20,244 bases of DNA from Thermacetogenium sp. UBA4966 (GCA_002397275.1 DHAA01000154.1:1825-22068); one strand, 5' to 3'; shown: positions 1-7,577, counted from the first letter of the stretch. Notes: generated by a model from the sequence alone, not told the origin. Made by a program: numbers and translations.

Positions 1-836
1 GCCTGGAGTGGGATCTGGAAATTATCGCTGTGCTGGCGCTCCTTCTGGCAGGGATTATCGCCCTGGGTGGAGATGGCTGGCTGCATTACCTGCGAATAGC
101 GCTCGGCCTCCCCTTTGTTCTGTTTTTCCCCGGATATACGCTGATCGCCGCGCTCTTCCCCAAAAAAGACGACCTGGATGGAATTGAGCGGGTTGCCCTA
201 AGTTTTGGGCTGAGCATCGCTGTGGCCCCGTTGATTGGATTGGGTTTAAATTATTCGCCCTGGGGGATCAGGCTGGCGCCGATCCTTCTTTCTCTGATCG
301 TTTTTATCCTCTGCATGGGTGCAACCGCCTTCTTCAGAAGGGATAGACTGCCGCGGGAGGACCGCTTCTGCCCCACATTTGAGTTCGAGGTTCCCATCTG
401 GCGAGAGCAGCCGGTTTTGGATAAGGTTCTTTCCATTGCTTTGATCGCCGCCATTCTATTTGCCGCGGGGAGTATCTGTTATGTGGCGGCTGTGCCCAAG
501 ACCGGGGAAAAGTTTACAGAGTTTTATATCCTGGGGATGGACGGCAAAGCGGAAGGGTATCCCCGGGAGCTGGCGGCAGAAGAAGAGGGAGAGGTTATTG
601 CCGGTGTGGTCAACCATGAATACCGGCAGGAAAAATACTTTGTTGAAATTAAAATGGATGATCTGACGCTGCCCAGAAAGGGTCCTATAACTCTGGGACA
701 TGAGAAGAAGTGGGAAGAGGCCGTTACTTTTTCCTATCCCGGAGCACGGGAGAATTTGAAGGTTGAATTCCTTTTATACCGGGAGGGGGATGAGAAACCA
801 TACCGAAGCCTTCATCTCTGGGTGAATGTAAAATAG
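1..836 (+). CDS. DUF1616 membrane protein, 5' end outside the window
   Basis: The frame is open to the left edge. A GTG at 30 is a possible start, but the codons before it read as plausible protein (LEWDLEIIAV) and no clear ribosome binding site precedes it, so the gene probably begins upstream. Counting from the GTG, hydrophobic segments lie near residues 1-12, 22-45, 53-72, 82-101 and 131-154. A soluble tail of about 115 residues follows, containing FTEFYILG and ending in a beta-rich stretch. This arrangement and the FYILG-type motif fit DUF1616, a family of unknown function found in Bacillota and archaea, often near surface or secretion genes. The tail probably faces outwards and may have a beta-sandwich fold (inference). 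It is followed closely by two more membrane-protein genes, likely in the same operon. Confidence 0.7.
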   Translation, partial: LEWDLEIIAVLALLLAGIIALGGDGWLHYLRIALGLPFVLFFPGYTLIAALFPKKDDLDGIERVALSFGLSIAVAPLIGLGLNYSPWGIRLAPILLSLIVFILCMGATAFFRRDRLPREDRFCPTFEFEVPIWREQPVLDKVLSIALIAAILFAAGSICYVAAVPKTGEKFTEFYILGMDGKAEGYPRELAAEEEGEVIAGVVNHEYRQEKYFVEIKMDDLTLPRKGPITLGHEKKWEEAVTFSYPGARENLKVEFLLYREGDEKPYRSLHLWVNVK

Positions 837-871
837 CGGCGGGGAAGTTTATAGAAAGGGCGGGGGAGCGG

Positions 872-1720
872 TTGATAGAAAGCCCGTGCGATGATTTGGC
901 GATGGGAGCGGATTCAACATATACGCATGCCGGATATTTCCCTTGGATTTGCCTTTTGGGGATAGCCGGTGCGGAAACAGTGACCGGACACTTTAATATT
1001 CATCTGGGATTGATTTTTCATTTTATTCTTCTGGCCGCTATTCTCTGCCGGGCGGTTTTTTCATTGCATCGGCTGGAGATGGGAATCGCAGAGGAAGGAG
1101 CGCCTTATCATTTTTACCTCAGCCTTGCCCTGGCGCCGCTGATCAGGATTTTGAGCCTGGCTTTGCCCCTTAAAGCGATCCCTCTTCAGTACTGGTATCT
1201 CTTCGTGGGGGTTCCAGTACTGATTGCCGCCTGGCTGTTGAATAAACAAATCGGTTTCAGCCGGAGAGATATTTACCTGTGCCTGGGGAAAGGCGGGCTG
1301 TCCCCGCGGGGGGTTGCTCTGCAGCTGGCAGCTGGGCTGACCGGTTTTCTGATTGGTTTTATGGAATTCTATGTTATACAGCAGCCTCAAATGATTACCT
1401 CGGCATGGGGGGATAAACTCCTTTTAGCAGTGTTTCTGCTTCTGTTCGCCGGCTTTGCGGAGGAACTCATTTTTAGAGGGGTTATCAGAAAGGCTGCCGA
1501 TGATTTTCTGGGCAAGGAACTGGCGGTGGTTTACGTCAGCCTTGCCTTTGCCTCTATGTATATTTCTTACTTATCCCTTGTTTACCTGTTCTTTGTCTTT
1601 GGGACGGCTGTGATTTTTACGTTGATCGCCCACCGTACAGAGTCGCTGCTAGGGATAGCGTTAGCTCACGGCTTAGCTGCCGTTACTTTTTTGATCATTG
1701 CTCCGCAGCTTCTTGTTTAG
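872..1720 (+). CDS. CPBP-family intramembrane protein with altered active-site motifs
   Basis: This 282-residue polytopic protein carries the CPBP (CAAX protease / bacteriocin-processing, Abi) signature AEELIFRG at residues 196-203, with the EExxxR glutamates at 197-198 and Arg202. The other motifs look degraded. The FxxxH position reads FASMY (226-230), with Tyr for His. The last motif keeps His266 but has Ala where an Asn, Asp or His is usual four residues later. It may therefore be catalytically weak, or a membrane scaffold (inference). The start is the TTG at 872, 3 bases after GGGGGAG, which is closer than usual. The ATG at 902 is an alternative, and the frame is open upstream without an ATG or GTG. 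It lies 35 bases after the DUF1616 gene, probably in the same operon. Confidence 0.72.
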   Translation: MIESPCDDLAMGADSTYTHAGYFPWICLLGIAGAETVTGHFNIHLGLIFHFILLAAILCRAVFSLHRLEMGIAEEGAPYHFYLSLALAPLIRILSLALPLKAIPLQYWYLFVGVPVLIAAWLLNKQIGFSRRDIYLCLGKGGLSPRGVALQLAAGLTGFLIGFMEFYVIQQPQMITSAWGDKLLLAVFLLLFAGFAEELIFRGVIRKAADDFLGKELAVVYVSLAFASMYISYLSLVYLFFVFGTAVIFTLIAHRTESLLGIALAHGLAAVTFLIIAPQLLV

Positions 1721-1756
1721 CAGGTGGCAGTGTCTTGGGAAGGAGGGAACATACAG

Positions 1757-2020
1757 GTGATTTCCAGCGTTACCCCTGTGACCATAACAGCGGTCAGGAA
1801 TGAGGCCTTGTCTTCCAGAATGGGGCTTACAGCGTCGCTTGTTCTGATTATACTGCTGATCGCCAAAGAGTTGGCCGGCGCCGGCATTGATTCCGCGGAT
1901 AACCCTAAAGGCGCCGCTCTGTCGCGCGCGATAGACAGCGTTCTCAACGTTCCTATCGTACCGCTGCTCATCGTTTTGTTGCTTTCGGTAATTGCCAGGG
2001 TTTTCGAGGTGCTGCAATAA
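1757..2020 (+). CDS. Small two-helix membrane protein of unknown function
   Basis: The protein has 87 residues from a GTG start that sits 9 bases after AAGGAGGG (1740-1747). That ribosome binding site is much better than anything before the more upstream start at 1724. Two hydrophobic segments lie at about residues 24-41 and 66-84, joined by a polar loop (AGAGIDSADNPKG). I recognise no family. It follows the CPBP gene after 36 bases and precedes a terminator-like hairpin, so it is probably the last gene of the DUF1616-CPBP operon. The loop and the paired helices suggest a small integral-membrane accessory protein, but no function can be assigned from sequence. Confidence 0.6.
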   Translation: MISSVTPVTITAVRNEALSSRMGLTASLVLIILLIAKELAGAGIDSADNPKGAALSRAIDSVLNVPIVPLLIVLLLSVIARVFEVLQ

Positions 2021-2082
2021 TCATAAAAAATATGGTCCCATAAAGCGGCGCTTTGTGATACAATTGATAATTGATTTACTAG

Positions 2083-2133
2083 AAAAGCCTTTTTCCGCTA
2101 ACATCTGCAGAGCGGAGCACGCAGGGGCTTTTT
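2083..2133 (+). terminator. Nested hairpin with T-run, probable operon terminator
   Basis: An outer stem pairs AAAAGCC (2083-2089) with GGCTTTT (2126-2132), and it encloses an inner stem of TCCGCT (2094-2099) with AGCGGA (2111-2116). The 3' side ends in TTTTT (2129-2133). The position after the small membrane-protein gene fits transcription termination. The inner hairpin and long enclosed segment are more elaborate than a plain terminator, so a small structured RNA or a leader element for the downstream flavoprotein gene is an alternative. A TATAAT lies just after it at 2143-2148, but I find no good -35 box. A smaller perfect hairpin, AAAGC-GGC-GCTTT, lies at 2043-2055. Confidence 0.42.
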
Positions 2134-2198
2134 AAATTGGCATATAATTGCTCCTTCATTCGTCACAAGCCGGAATAAAAGGGGGGCGCCGTAATTAA

Positions 2199-3407
2199 AT
2201 GGATTACGATGTGATCGTCATAGGCGGGGGGCCTATAGGTTGCGCCGTGGCAAGAGATATAGCGGCTGCGGATTTCAGGGTGCTGGTGGTGGAAGAACAC
2301 CCTGCGATCGGCGTTCCGTTGCGCTGTGCCGGGCTGGTCAGTTCCCGGACACTGCAGCTTTCCCGGGTTTCGCCAGAAGTGATCCGGCACAAACTGACCG
2401 GGGCGCGGGTGCATGCTCCCGGGGGTGAGATGCTGAAGCTGTATGGCAGCAGGGTTTACGCCCTGGCTGTGGACCGCGTGGCTTTCGACAGGGATTTGGC
2501 CGGACAGGCCGCGGCCGCGGGGGCAGAGATGGCGGACAGTACGCGGGCGGTTGACCTGAAGCTCATTCCCGGAGGTGTGAGCGTAAAACTGCGGCACCGC
2601 GGCAATCTGGATGAAGCAAAGGAGCTGACCTGCCGTTTGGTTGTGGGGGCGGACGGATACGGGTCTTTGGTAGCCAAAAGGCTAAGGGTCTTGCCCGAAG
2701 GGGAAAGGCTCCCTCTTTATGCGGCGGAGGCGTATCTGCCGGGGAGCGAAGGGCAGATCGTCGATATTTTTTTAGGCAATCAGGTGGCGCCCGGCTGGTT
2801 CGGTTGGGTGATCCCTACAGGAGAAGGTACGGCCAGGATAGGCATCGGAGCGCCAAGGCGTCCCTATGAATTCCTGCAACAGCTCGCGGAGAAGCATCCC
2901 GGGACATTCCGGGGGATGCGCATCCTCCGCTGCACCAGCGGCTATGTTCCGGTTTATTTCCAACACAGGTCTTACGGCCCTCATTCCCTATTGGTTGGAG
3001 ATGCCGCCGGCCATGTCAAACCTATTTCCGGAGGCGGACTCTATTTTGGGCTCAGATGCGCCCGGCTATGCGCTGCCACAGCGATAGGCGCCCTGCGGAG
3101 CAATGATTGCAGCGACCGGTTTCTGGCACGTTATCAAAGGGATTGGGAAGAGACGGTGGGGCAAGAGATTCGTTGTGGTCTGAGGCACCGCAAGGTGTTT
3201 TTGGATCTGAGCGATGAGGATATGGATCAATTGATCAGCTTTTTTAATAAGCCTTACTGGCGCCGGTTGATTTTAAAGTATGGCGATATCGACTACCATT
3301 CTAAACTGGCCGGCAGGCTGTCCAATCTCCCGCATTGGGCTAAACATTTTTTTAAAGCCGGCGTTAACATGATGTTGGCCGGATGCGGCGTCTCCAAGAT
3401 TTTTTAA
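2199..3407 (+). CDS. Geranylgeranyl reductase family FAD-dependent oxidoreductase
   Basis: The 402-residue flavoprotein has an N-terminal FAD-binding motif (VIVIGGGPIGC, residues 5-15), RCAGL with Cys43, a PGWFGWVIP motif (198-206) typical of the family, and the second FAD motif GDAAGHVKPISGGG (267-280). These mark the geranylgeranyl / digeranylgeranylglycerophospholipid reductase family, which saturates isoprenoid double bonds in archaeal lipids, chlorophyll side chains, menaquinone and other polyprenyl groups. The substrate here is unknown. Saturation of a quinone or a polyprenyl lipid carrier is plausible in this organism (inference). ATG at 2199 follows AAAAGGGGGG after 12 bases. The gene stands alone and converges with the lipoprotein gene, only 5 bases separating the two stop codons. 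Protein length is normal for the family. Confidence 0.82.
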   Translation: MDYDVIVIGGGPIGCAVARDIAAADFRVLVVEEHPAIGVPLRCAGLVSSRTLQLSRVSPEVIRHKLTGARVHAPGGEMLKLYGSRVYALAVDRVAFDRDLAGQAAAAGAEMADSTRAVDLKLIPGGVSVKLRHRGNLDEAKELTCRLVVGADGYGSLVAKRLRVLPEGERLPLYAAEAYLPGSEGQIVDIFLGNQVAPGWFGWVIPTGEGTARIGIGAPRRPYEFLQQLAEKHPGTFRGMRILRCTSGYVPVYFQHRSYGPHSLLVGDAAGHVKPISGGGLYFGLRCARLCAATAIGALRSNDCSDRFLARYQRDWEETVGQEIRCGLRHRKVFLDLSDEDMDQLISFFNKPYWRRLILKYGDIDYHSKLAGRLSNLPHWAKHFFKAGVNMMLAGCGVSKIF

Positions 3408-3412
3408 AGTAG

Positions 3413-4030
3413 TTATTCTTTTACCATACTCCAGTTGGGGGCCAGGGGTTCCGTCGTATCGGCATGACCCAGAACGGCATCTTCTTTCTTCCCCTCAATG
3501 AGGAACTGCACTTTTTCAATTCCCGGCAGTTTGGCCAGTGAATTGGTGATAGAGTAAAGGGTCATGGCTTCTCCTGCCGAGCCCCCCCAGTGCTTTGTCT
3601 GGAACTCCTGATTAAAGTTTACATAAGCTATGCCGTCGACAACTTCCAAAGATATCAGTTTTGCTTCTTTCGGTACGGTCTGAAAAACGTCGGATTTGCG
3701 CGGTCCCTTGATCAACTCGTTGACAACTGCTTCCTCCAGTTTTTTGTTCCCTGCCGTGACCTCTCGCTCCTCCGGGACGAGGTACATAGCGTCCTTGTCT
3801 GCGAAGTAGAGAGTGGCCTTTTCCATGGTGTCTTTGGGTTCTGCGCTTATGTCAGGCTTTGAGGCGCTATTTTCTCGGCCATCTTTATCTGAAGTATCCG
3901 CTGTTTTTGTTTGGTTCTCCGGCTGTTCTGTAGTTCCCAGATTATTGCACCCGGTAAGGGTCAGCAGGACGGTCAAGGCTAAAATAAAAAACCCGATGGC
4001 AATTTTCCAGCTCAGACTTCGCTTCAGCAT
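3413..4030 (-). CDS. GerMN-domain lipoprotein
   Basis: The 205-residue protein starts at the ATG at 4030, because the GGGGG run of the ribosome binding site lies 9 bases upstream; the Met codon directly after that run would be too close. A lipoprotein signal peptide ends in the lipobox LTGC with Cys28. A polar, Thr/Ser/Glu/Lys-rich linker (about 30-65) follows, then a GerMN domain to the C-terminus. Visible markers are LYFADKDAMYLVPEERE, the conserved LIKGP, a DGIAYVNFNQEF strand, and FLIEGKKEDAVLGHADTTEP near the end. GerMN domains occur in spore-germination protein GerM and in envelope lipoproteins such as LpqB. It is anchored outside the membrane. It lies 172 bases downstream of the histidine kinase on the same strand, so an envelope-sensing partner role is possible (inference). 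Confidence 0.85.
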   Translation of the reverse strand: MLKRSLSWKIAIGFFILALTVLLTLTGCNNLGTTEQPENQTKTADTSDKDGRENSASKPDISAEPKDTMEKATLYFADKDAMYLVPEEREVTAGNKKLEEAVVNELIKGPRKSDVFQTVPKEAKLISLEVVDGIAYVNFNQEFQTKHWGGSAGEAMTLYSITNSLAKLPGIEKVQFLIEGKKEDAVLGHADTTEPLAPNWSMVKE

Positions 4031-4107
4031 TTTCCACATCCCCCTTTTTTTAAATCTATAAGGCTCCTTTAACAATATAACATTAAAATGTGTCATGAGT
4101 ATCATAG

Positions 4108-4118
4108 ATTGTTACAAT
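4108..4118. repeat. Short inverted repeat between kinase and lipoprotein genes
   Basis: ATTGT-T-ACAAT is a perfect 5-base dyad around a single central base. It lies about 78 bases upstream of the lipoprotein start in AT-rich DNA. It could be an operator half-site pair or chance. I could not find a convincing -35/-10 pair next to it. Confidence 0.25.
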
Positions 4119-4202
4119 TCTATTACATTATTCAGCGGATAAAGCCTATCTGTAACTTATATCCGAACTGTCTATCCACATTAAGCGTCAAGGACAGAGT
4201 TT

Positions 4203-5615
4203 TTACTGTGTTCTGGGAAGACGGACCTCAAAAGCTGTTCCCTCCCCAGGTGAGCTTTGCACATTGATCGTTCCCCCATGGCGCAGCACCGCCTGGCGTG
4301 CGATGGCCAGGCCGAGTCCGGTGCCTCCTGTTTCACGGTTGCGGTCGTGGTCGACGCGGTAGAATCTGTCGAAGATACGGGGAAGGTCTTCAGCTGAGAT
4401 ACCTATTCCCGTATCCTTTACCCTGACCAACAGGAAATCCCCTTCGATATCAGCGGTTACTGAAACCGTTCCCCCCCTGGGGGTATAGTGTACGGCATTG
4501 CTGACCAGATTGAGAAGTATGCGGGTAAATAGAGATTGATTTAACTGCCAGATGATCTCTCCATCTGATCCGGTATGCACCATGATGTCGACCCCTGCCC
4601 GCCGCGCTTCCCCTGAGACCAAACCCGTAATGTGCTTAAGAAGCGCCCCTACTTGCTGTTCGCTGAACTGAACCGTATTGTCCGGTTCCTGTAGTTTTGT
4701 CAGTTGGAGCATATCGTTGACCAGAGCGGATATGCGGTCGGCCTCGGAGTTGATCTCCTGCAGGAAGTCTCTGTAAACTGCCGGGTCCTGCTCATGGCTG
4801 TCGATGAGGGATTGGGAGAGGACCTTGATGGCGCTGAGCGGTGTCTTCAGTTCGTGTGAGGCATCCGCCAGGAAGTGGCGCAAAGTACGGTCAGCCTCCT
4901 CCAGCTTAGCCGCCATTTCGTTGAAGTCCTCCGCCAGCAGGCCGATCTCGTCTTTGCTGTTGATGCCGACGCGCTGGTCGAGGCGCCCTTCTGAAACCTT
5001 GCGTACCGCAGCCGCCAGCTTATTGATCGGGCTGGTTAATTGAACCGCCAGGAGCAGGCTGATCAGGAGCGCGGCTATCCCCCCGATGACCGAAGAAAAA
5101 ATCATCAGCCTGCGGGTACTCTCCAGGTTGGCATATATCTCTTCCAGATCAGTTACCAGCATCACCGCTCCGGCTGTTTTTTCGGCGCGGACAATAGGGA
5201 CCGCGGCATAGAGCACGCGCTCGCCGTTTTTCAAGCTGTGCACGCCGCTTCTTTCTTCCCCTTTTAAAGCTGATTTAACTTCTTCAAAGGAGAGGATTCG
5301 TTCTTCCAGCCATTCTTCGGTAAAGGAATCGGCGGCGACCCGTCCCTGGCGATCAAGAACGATAACCCTGGACTGCATCTGTTCCCCGTACCACTTGATG
5401 AAGCCGACAGTCTGTTCGTAATCCGACAGAAGATAATCCTGCCCGGCTAAAGCGATGATGTTGGCATTAGCCAGGGTTTTTGCTTCCTGATCGGCCAGGT
5501 AGTTTACTTCCAGCGCGCGAATAACCTGGCTGTTGATCAGGAGCAGGATAATGGCGATCACCAGAAGATATGTTACCGCCAGTTTAGTGTGTATCCTAAA
5601 GCGAGGCTTTTTCAC
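4203..5615 (-). CDS. HAMP-domain sensor histidine kinase
   Basis: The 470-residue kinase begins at GTG 5615, placed 7 bases after AAGGAG and overlapping the regulator stop as GTGA; the longer reading to 5651 lacks this site. Order of parts: TM1 (about 12-29), an extracytoplasmic sensor region (30-168) with a PAS/Cache-like VIVLDRQGRVAADS stretch, TM2 (about 171-192), HAMP (193-245), a dimerisation helix with DASHELKTPL (His254, the phosphorylation site), then the ATPase domain with N-box NLVSNAVHYTP (369-379), DTGIGI (401-406) and GGTGLGLAIA (430-439). This is the classical PhoR/ResE/WalK-like layout. It should phosphorylate the regulator encoded just upstream in the same transcript. The signal is not evident from sequence. 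Confidence 0.95.
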   Translation of the reverse strand: MKKPRFRIHTKLAVTYLLVIAIILLLINSQVIRALEVNYLADQEAKTLANANIIALAGQDYLLSDYEQTVGFIKWYGEQMQSRVIVLDRQGRVAADSFTEEWLEERILSFEEVKSALKGEERSGVHSLKNGERVLYAAVPIVRAEKTAGAVMLVTDLEEIYANLESTRRLMIFSSVIGGIAALLISLLLAVQLTSPINKLAAAVRKVSEGRLDQRVGINSKDEIGLLAEDFNEMAAKLEEADRTLRHFLADASHELKTPLSAIKVLSQSLIDSHEQDPAVYRDFLQEINSEADRISALVNDMLQLTKLQEPDNTVQFSEQQVGALLKHITGLVSGEARRAGVDIMVHTGSDGEIIWQLNQSLFTRILLNLVSNAVHYTPRGGTVSVTADIEGDFLLVRVKDTGIGISAEDLPRIFDRFYRVDHDRNRETGGTGLGLAIARQAVLRHGGTINVQSSPGEGTAFEVRLPRTQ

Positions 5616-6319
5616 CGTTTTTCTCCTTGAAAGGCATAACCTATCCCCCACCTGGTGATGATCCAGCGGGGACGGGCGGGGTCCGGTTCGATCTTTTCCC
5701 GCACCCGCCTGATATAAACATCGACAACCCGTGTGTCTCCGAAATAATCTTGCCCCCAGATCTGTTCCAAAAGCATCTCTCTGGTAAAGGTAAAGCCGGG
5801 GCGTTTAGCCATTTTGACGAGGAGTTCGAATTCCCTGACCGACAAATTCACCGTGTTGCCGGCGACAGTTACCAGACGGCGGTCGATGTCGATATGCAGT
5901 TCCCCGAAGGTAAGCGTGTCTGTTTGCGGGGATGCTGCAGAACGGCGCAGAACAGAGCGTATCCTGGCTACCAGTTCCCTGGGGTTAAAGGGCTTTGCCA
6001 TATAATCGTCGGCGCCGAGCTCCAGCCCGATGATCTTATCCACATCATCCCCTTTAGCGGTCAGCATAATAACGGGAGTTGTATTTCCCTGCCGCCTGAT
6101 GCGGCGGCAGACCTCCAGCCCGTCGATGCGGGGCAGCATCAGGTCGAGGATGATCAGGTCCACCTTATTGCTGTGCAGGCAATCCAATGCCTCCTGGCCG
6201 TCGTAAGCAGCCTGGACTGTGAAGCCCTCTCTTTCCAGGGTGTATTTGAGCCCCTTAACAAGCGCTCTTTCATCGTCGACGATAAGTATCTGCAGTGGAA
6301 TCCCTCCAAAAGTTTTCAT
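5612..6319 (-). CDS. OmpR/PhoP-family response regulator
   Basis: It has a receiver domain followed by a winged-helix DNA-binding domain, 235 residues from the ATG at 6319. Acidic residues Asp15-Asp16, phosphoacceptor Asp59 (LIILDLMLP), Thr87 and Lys109 (AKPF) are all present. The C-terminal part has LSVREFELL, the GDTRVVDVYIRRVREKIE recognition region and the terminal ITRWGIGYAF. The start is uncertain. The ATG has no visible ribosome binding site, whereas GGAGGG sits inside the reading frame 6 bases before a CTG at 6295 that would give the typical MQILIVDDE start. It is first in an operon with the kinase and is read from the promoter at 6362-6390. Targets are unknown; the divergent polysaccharide operon is a candidate. 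Confidence 0.95.
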   Translation of the reverse strand: MKTFGGIPLQILIVDDERALVKGLKYTLEREGFTVQAAYDGQEALDCLHSNKVDLIILDLMLPRIDGLEVCRRIRRQGNTTPVIMLTAKGDDVDKIIGLELGADDYMAKPFNPRELVARIRSVLRRSAASPQTDTLTFGELHIDIDRRLVTVAGNTVNLSVREFELLVKMAKRPGFTFTREMLLEQIWGQDYFGDTRVVDVYIRRVREKIEPDPARPRWIITRWGIGYAFQGEKR

Positions 6320-6361
6320 CTGCTGGGTATTTTATTGCACTTGTATTATTCTTGTCAGAGA

Positions 6362-6390
6362 GTTATATTCCTGTTAGGTTTTGTTGCCAA
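6362..6390 (-). promoter_or_regulatory. Sigma-A-type promoter of the two-component operon
   Basis: Reading the minus strand, -35 TTGGCA (6390-6385) is followed by a 17-base spacer and -10 TATAAC (6367-6362). This near-consensus pair at ideal spacing would start transcription near 6354, about 35 bases before the ATG or 60 bases before the CTG of the response regulator. Confidence 0.7.
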
Positions 6391-6411
6391 TGTTTATTTA
6401 TTCACTGATGT

Positions 6412-6449
6412 GGCGGTTGGCTGCCGAAATGTACAGCCGCCCTATTTTT
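6412..6449 (+). promoter_or_regulatory. Leader hairpin with T-run upstream of the polysaccharide operon
   Basis: On the plus strand GGCG (6412-6415) can pair with CGCC (6438-6441) and GCTG (6420-6423) with CAGC (6434-6437), leaving a four-base bulge, a ten-base loop and then TATTTTTC (6443-6450). It resembles a weak intrinsic terminator. It lies inside the roughly 330-base region between the response regulator and wzz genes, with no plus-strand gene before it. It may be an attenuator or a recruitment element for a NusG-like antiterminator, as known for some polysaccharide operons; that is inference. The rest of the region (6450-6538) shows no coding sign. Confidence 0.3.
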
Positions 6450-6538
6450 CTGTAGATCCAGGGGCTGATCATAGAGCGGGGACACCGTTCCCTGATCCGG
6501 CATGGCGTACTGATGGACTATGTTTTTTCCGGCAGGAA

Positions 6539-6569
6539 TTGCTCTGATTTTGTTGAATGATGATATAAT
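6539..6569 (+). promoter_or_regulatory. Possible promoter of the polysaccharide operon
   Basis: A perfect TATAAT (6564-6569) lies 79 bases before the wzz start codon in AT-rich DNA. The best -35-like hexamer is TTGCTC (6539-6544), with a 19-base spacer, which is longer than ideal. If real, transcription starts near 6576 and the hairpin at 6412-6449 is outside this transcript unless a second, more distal promoter exists. Confidence 0.38.
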
Positions 6570-6648
6570 ATTATCGTTATGCTCACTGCGCGGCGGAACG
6601 CAGACAGGAGAGTATATAACTGTTTCCAAGGAGGTTATAGGTTATATT

Positions 6649-7500
6649 ATGGATAAACCGGTGAGATCTACGGCGTCGCCCGGTAGGGATATTTACGAAG
6701 ACGAAATCAACCTGAGGGATTTGCTCCTTGTCCTATGGAATTGGCGAAAGCTTGTATTGGCAATATTTCTGGTGTCATTAGTGATTGGAACCGTGCTTTC
6801 ATTCGCCGCCTCTCCGGTATATCAGGTCCAGGCAAGGGTGTCGTTGGGCAATTTTGCGGCAGATACCACCAACATCCAGCCTAAAATTACTCCGGCAACA
6901 GCGAAAGAGATGCTGCTCGGCAGCGACCTGAGAGAAGAGGCGTGGGGGAAAGGAATTAATGCAGGCGAACTTGCCGTGCTCCCTGTTGAAAACACGAATA
7001 TATTGAAGATCACCCTAGATACCGGGGACCCCCGTCAGGGAGAGGATTTATTGGATAAACTGGTCGCGCTTTTCAGTGAAAAAGCAGGGGCGCAGTATGA
7101 GCGTTCTGAAAAGCTGTTAAAGGATGATCTTGAGCGTACAGGGGGAGAACTACAAGAGCTGAATAAGAGTATCCAGCAGACGCGCGGCCTCCTGGAGGAC
7201 CTGTCTCAAGCTGAGTTATCAGATAGCTCCCGGATACAGCAGGCAGGGCTGCTCGATACCTTATCCCGTTTTACTGAGCAGCGAGATAAACTATTAGAGA
7301 ATAAATTAAATTATGAGCAGAAGTTAAACAGCATGGAGGGTATCAAGGTGCTGGAAAAACCGGAGGCGCCTTCCTCACCGGTTGGCCCGCGCAAGAAACT
7401 GAATATCATGATAGCCGGGGTGCTGGGCTTGATGGTGGGAGTTTTCGCGGCGTTTGCCGCGGATTACTTCAAGAGAAACCCGTTTGTTCCGAGCGCTTAG
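6649..7500 (+). CDS. Wzz/YveK-type polysaccharide chain-length determinant
   Basis: The 283-residue protein starts at ATG 6649. AAGGAGG lies at 6628-6634, with a longer than usual 14-base gap; the frame stays open upstream to 6520 but without a ribosome binding site. It has TM1 at about residues 35-54, an extracytoplasmic domain with a heptad-rich coiled-coil stretch (about 145-225), a proline-rich motif PEAPSSPVGPRKK (236-248) and TM2 at about 251-271. This is the standard Wzz / polysaccharide co-polymerase pattern. It sets polymer length together with the Wzy polymerase. The C-terminus ends shortly after TM2 and carries no kinase domain, and no separate BY-kinase gene follows. It is first in the cluster and opposite the two-component operon. 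Confidence 0.88.
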   Translation: MDKPVRSTASPGRDIYEDEINLRDLLLVLWNWRKLVLAIFLVSLVIGTVLSFAASPVYQVQARVSLGNFAADTTNIQPKITPATAKEMLLGSDLREEAWGKGINAGELAVLPVENTNILKITLDTGDPRQGEDLLDKLVALFSEKAGAQYERSEKLLKDDLERTGGELQELNKSIQQTRGLLEDLSQAELSDSSRIQQAGLLDTLSRFTEQRDKLLENKLNYEQKLNSMEGIKVLEKPEAPSSPVGPRKKLNIMIAGVLGLMVGVFAAFAADYFKRNPFVPSA

Positions 7501-7577
7501 CTTGTTAAAGATGCCGGCGTCCGTTTTAAACAGAAGATGATTATTTGATTGCTGGAGAACAGCAGGGGTGAAAGAAA

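Noticed and set aside
4166..4200. CTGTC / GACAG repeat with TTTTT after it near the kinase stop, as a terminator
   Set aside because: The T-run follows on the plus strand, but the neighbouring genes are on the minus strand; the pairing is also interrupted.
6520..6648. Wzz start at 6520 with a 43-residue extension
   Set aside because: The stretch contains a probable -10 box and the AAGGAGG of the downstream ATG; it looks like leader DNA, not coding sequence.
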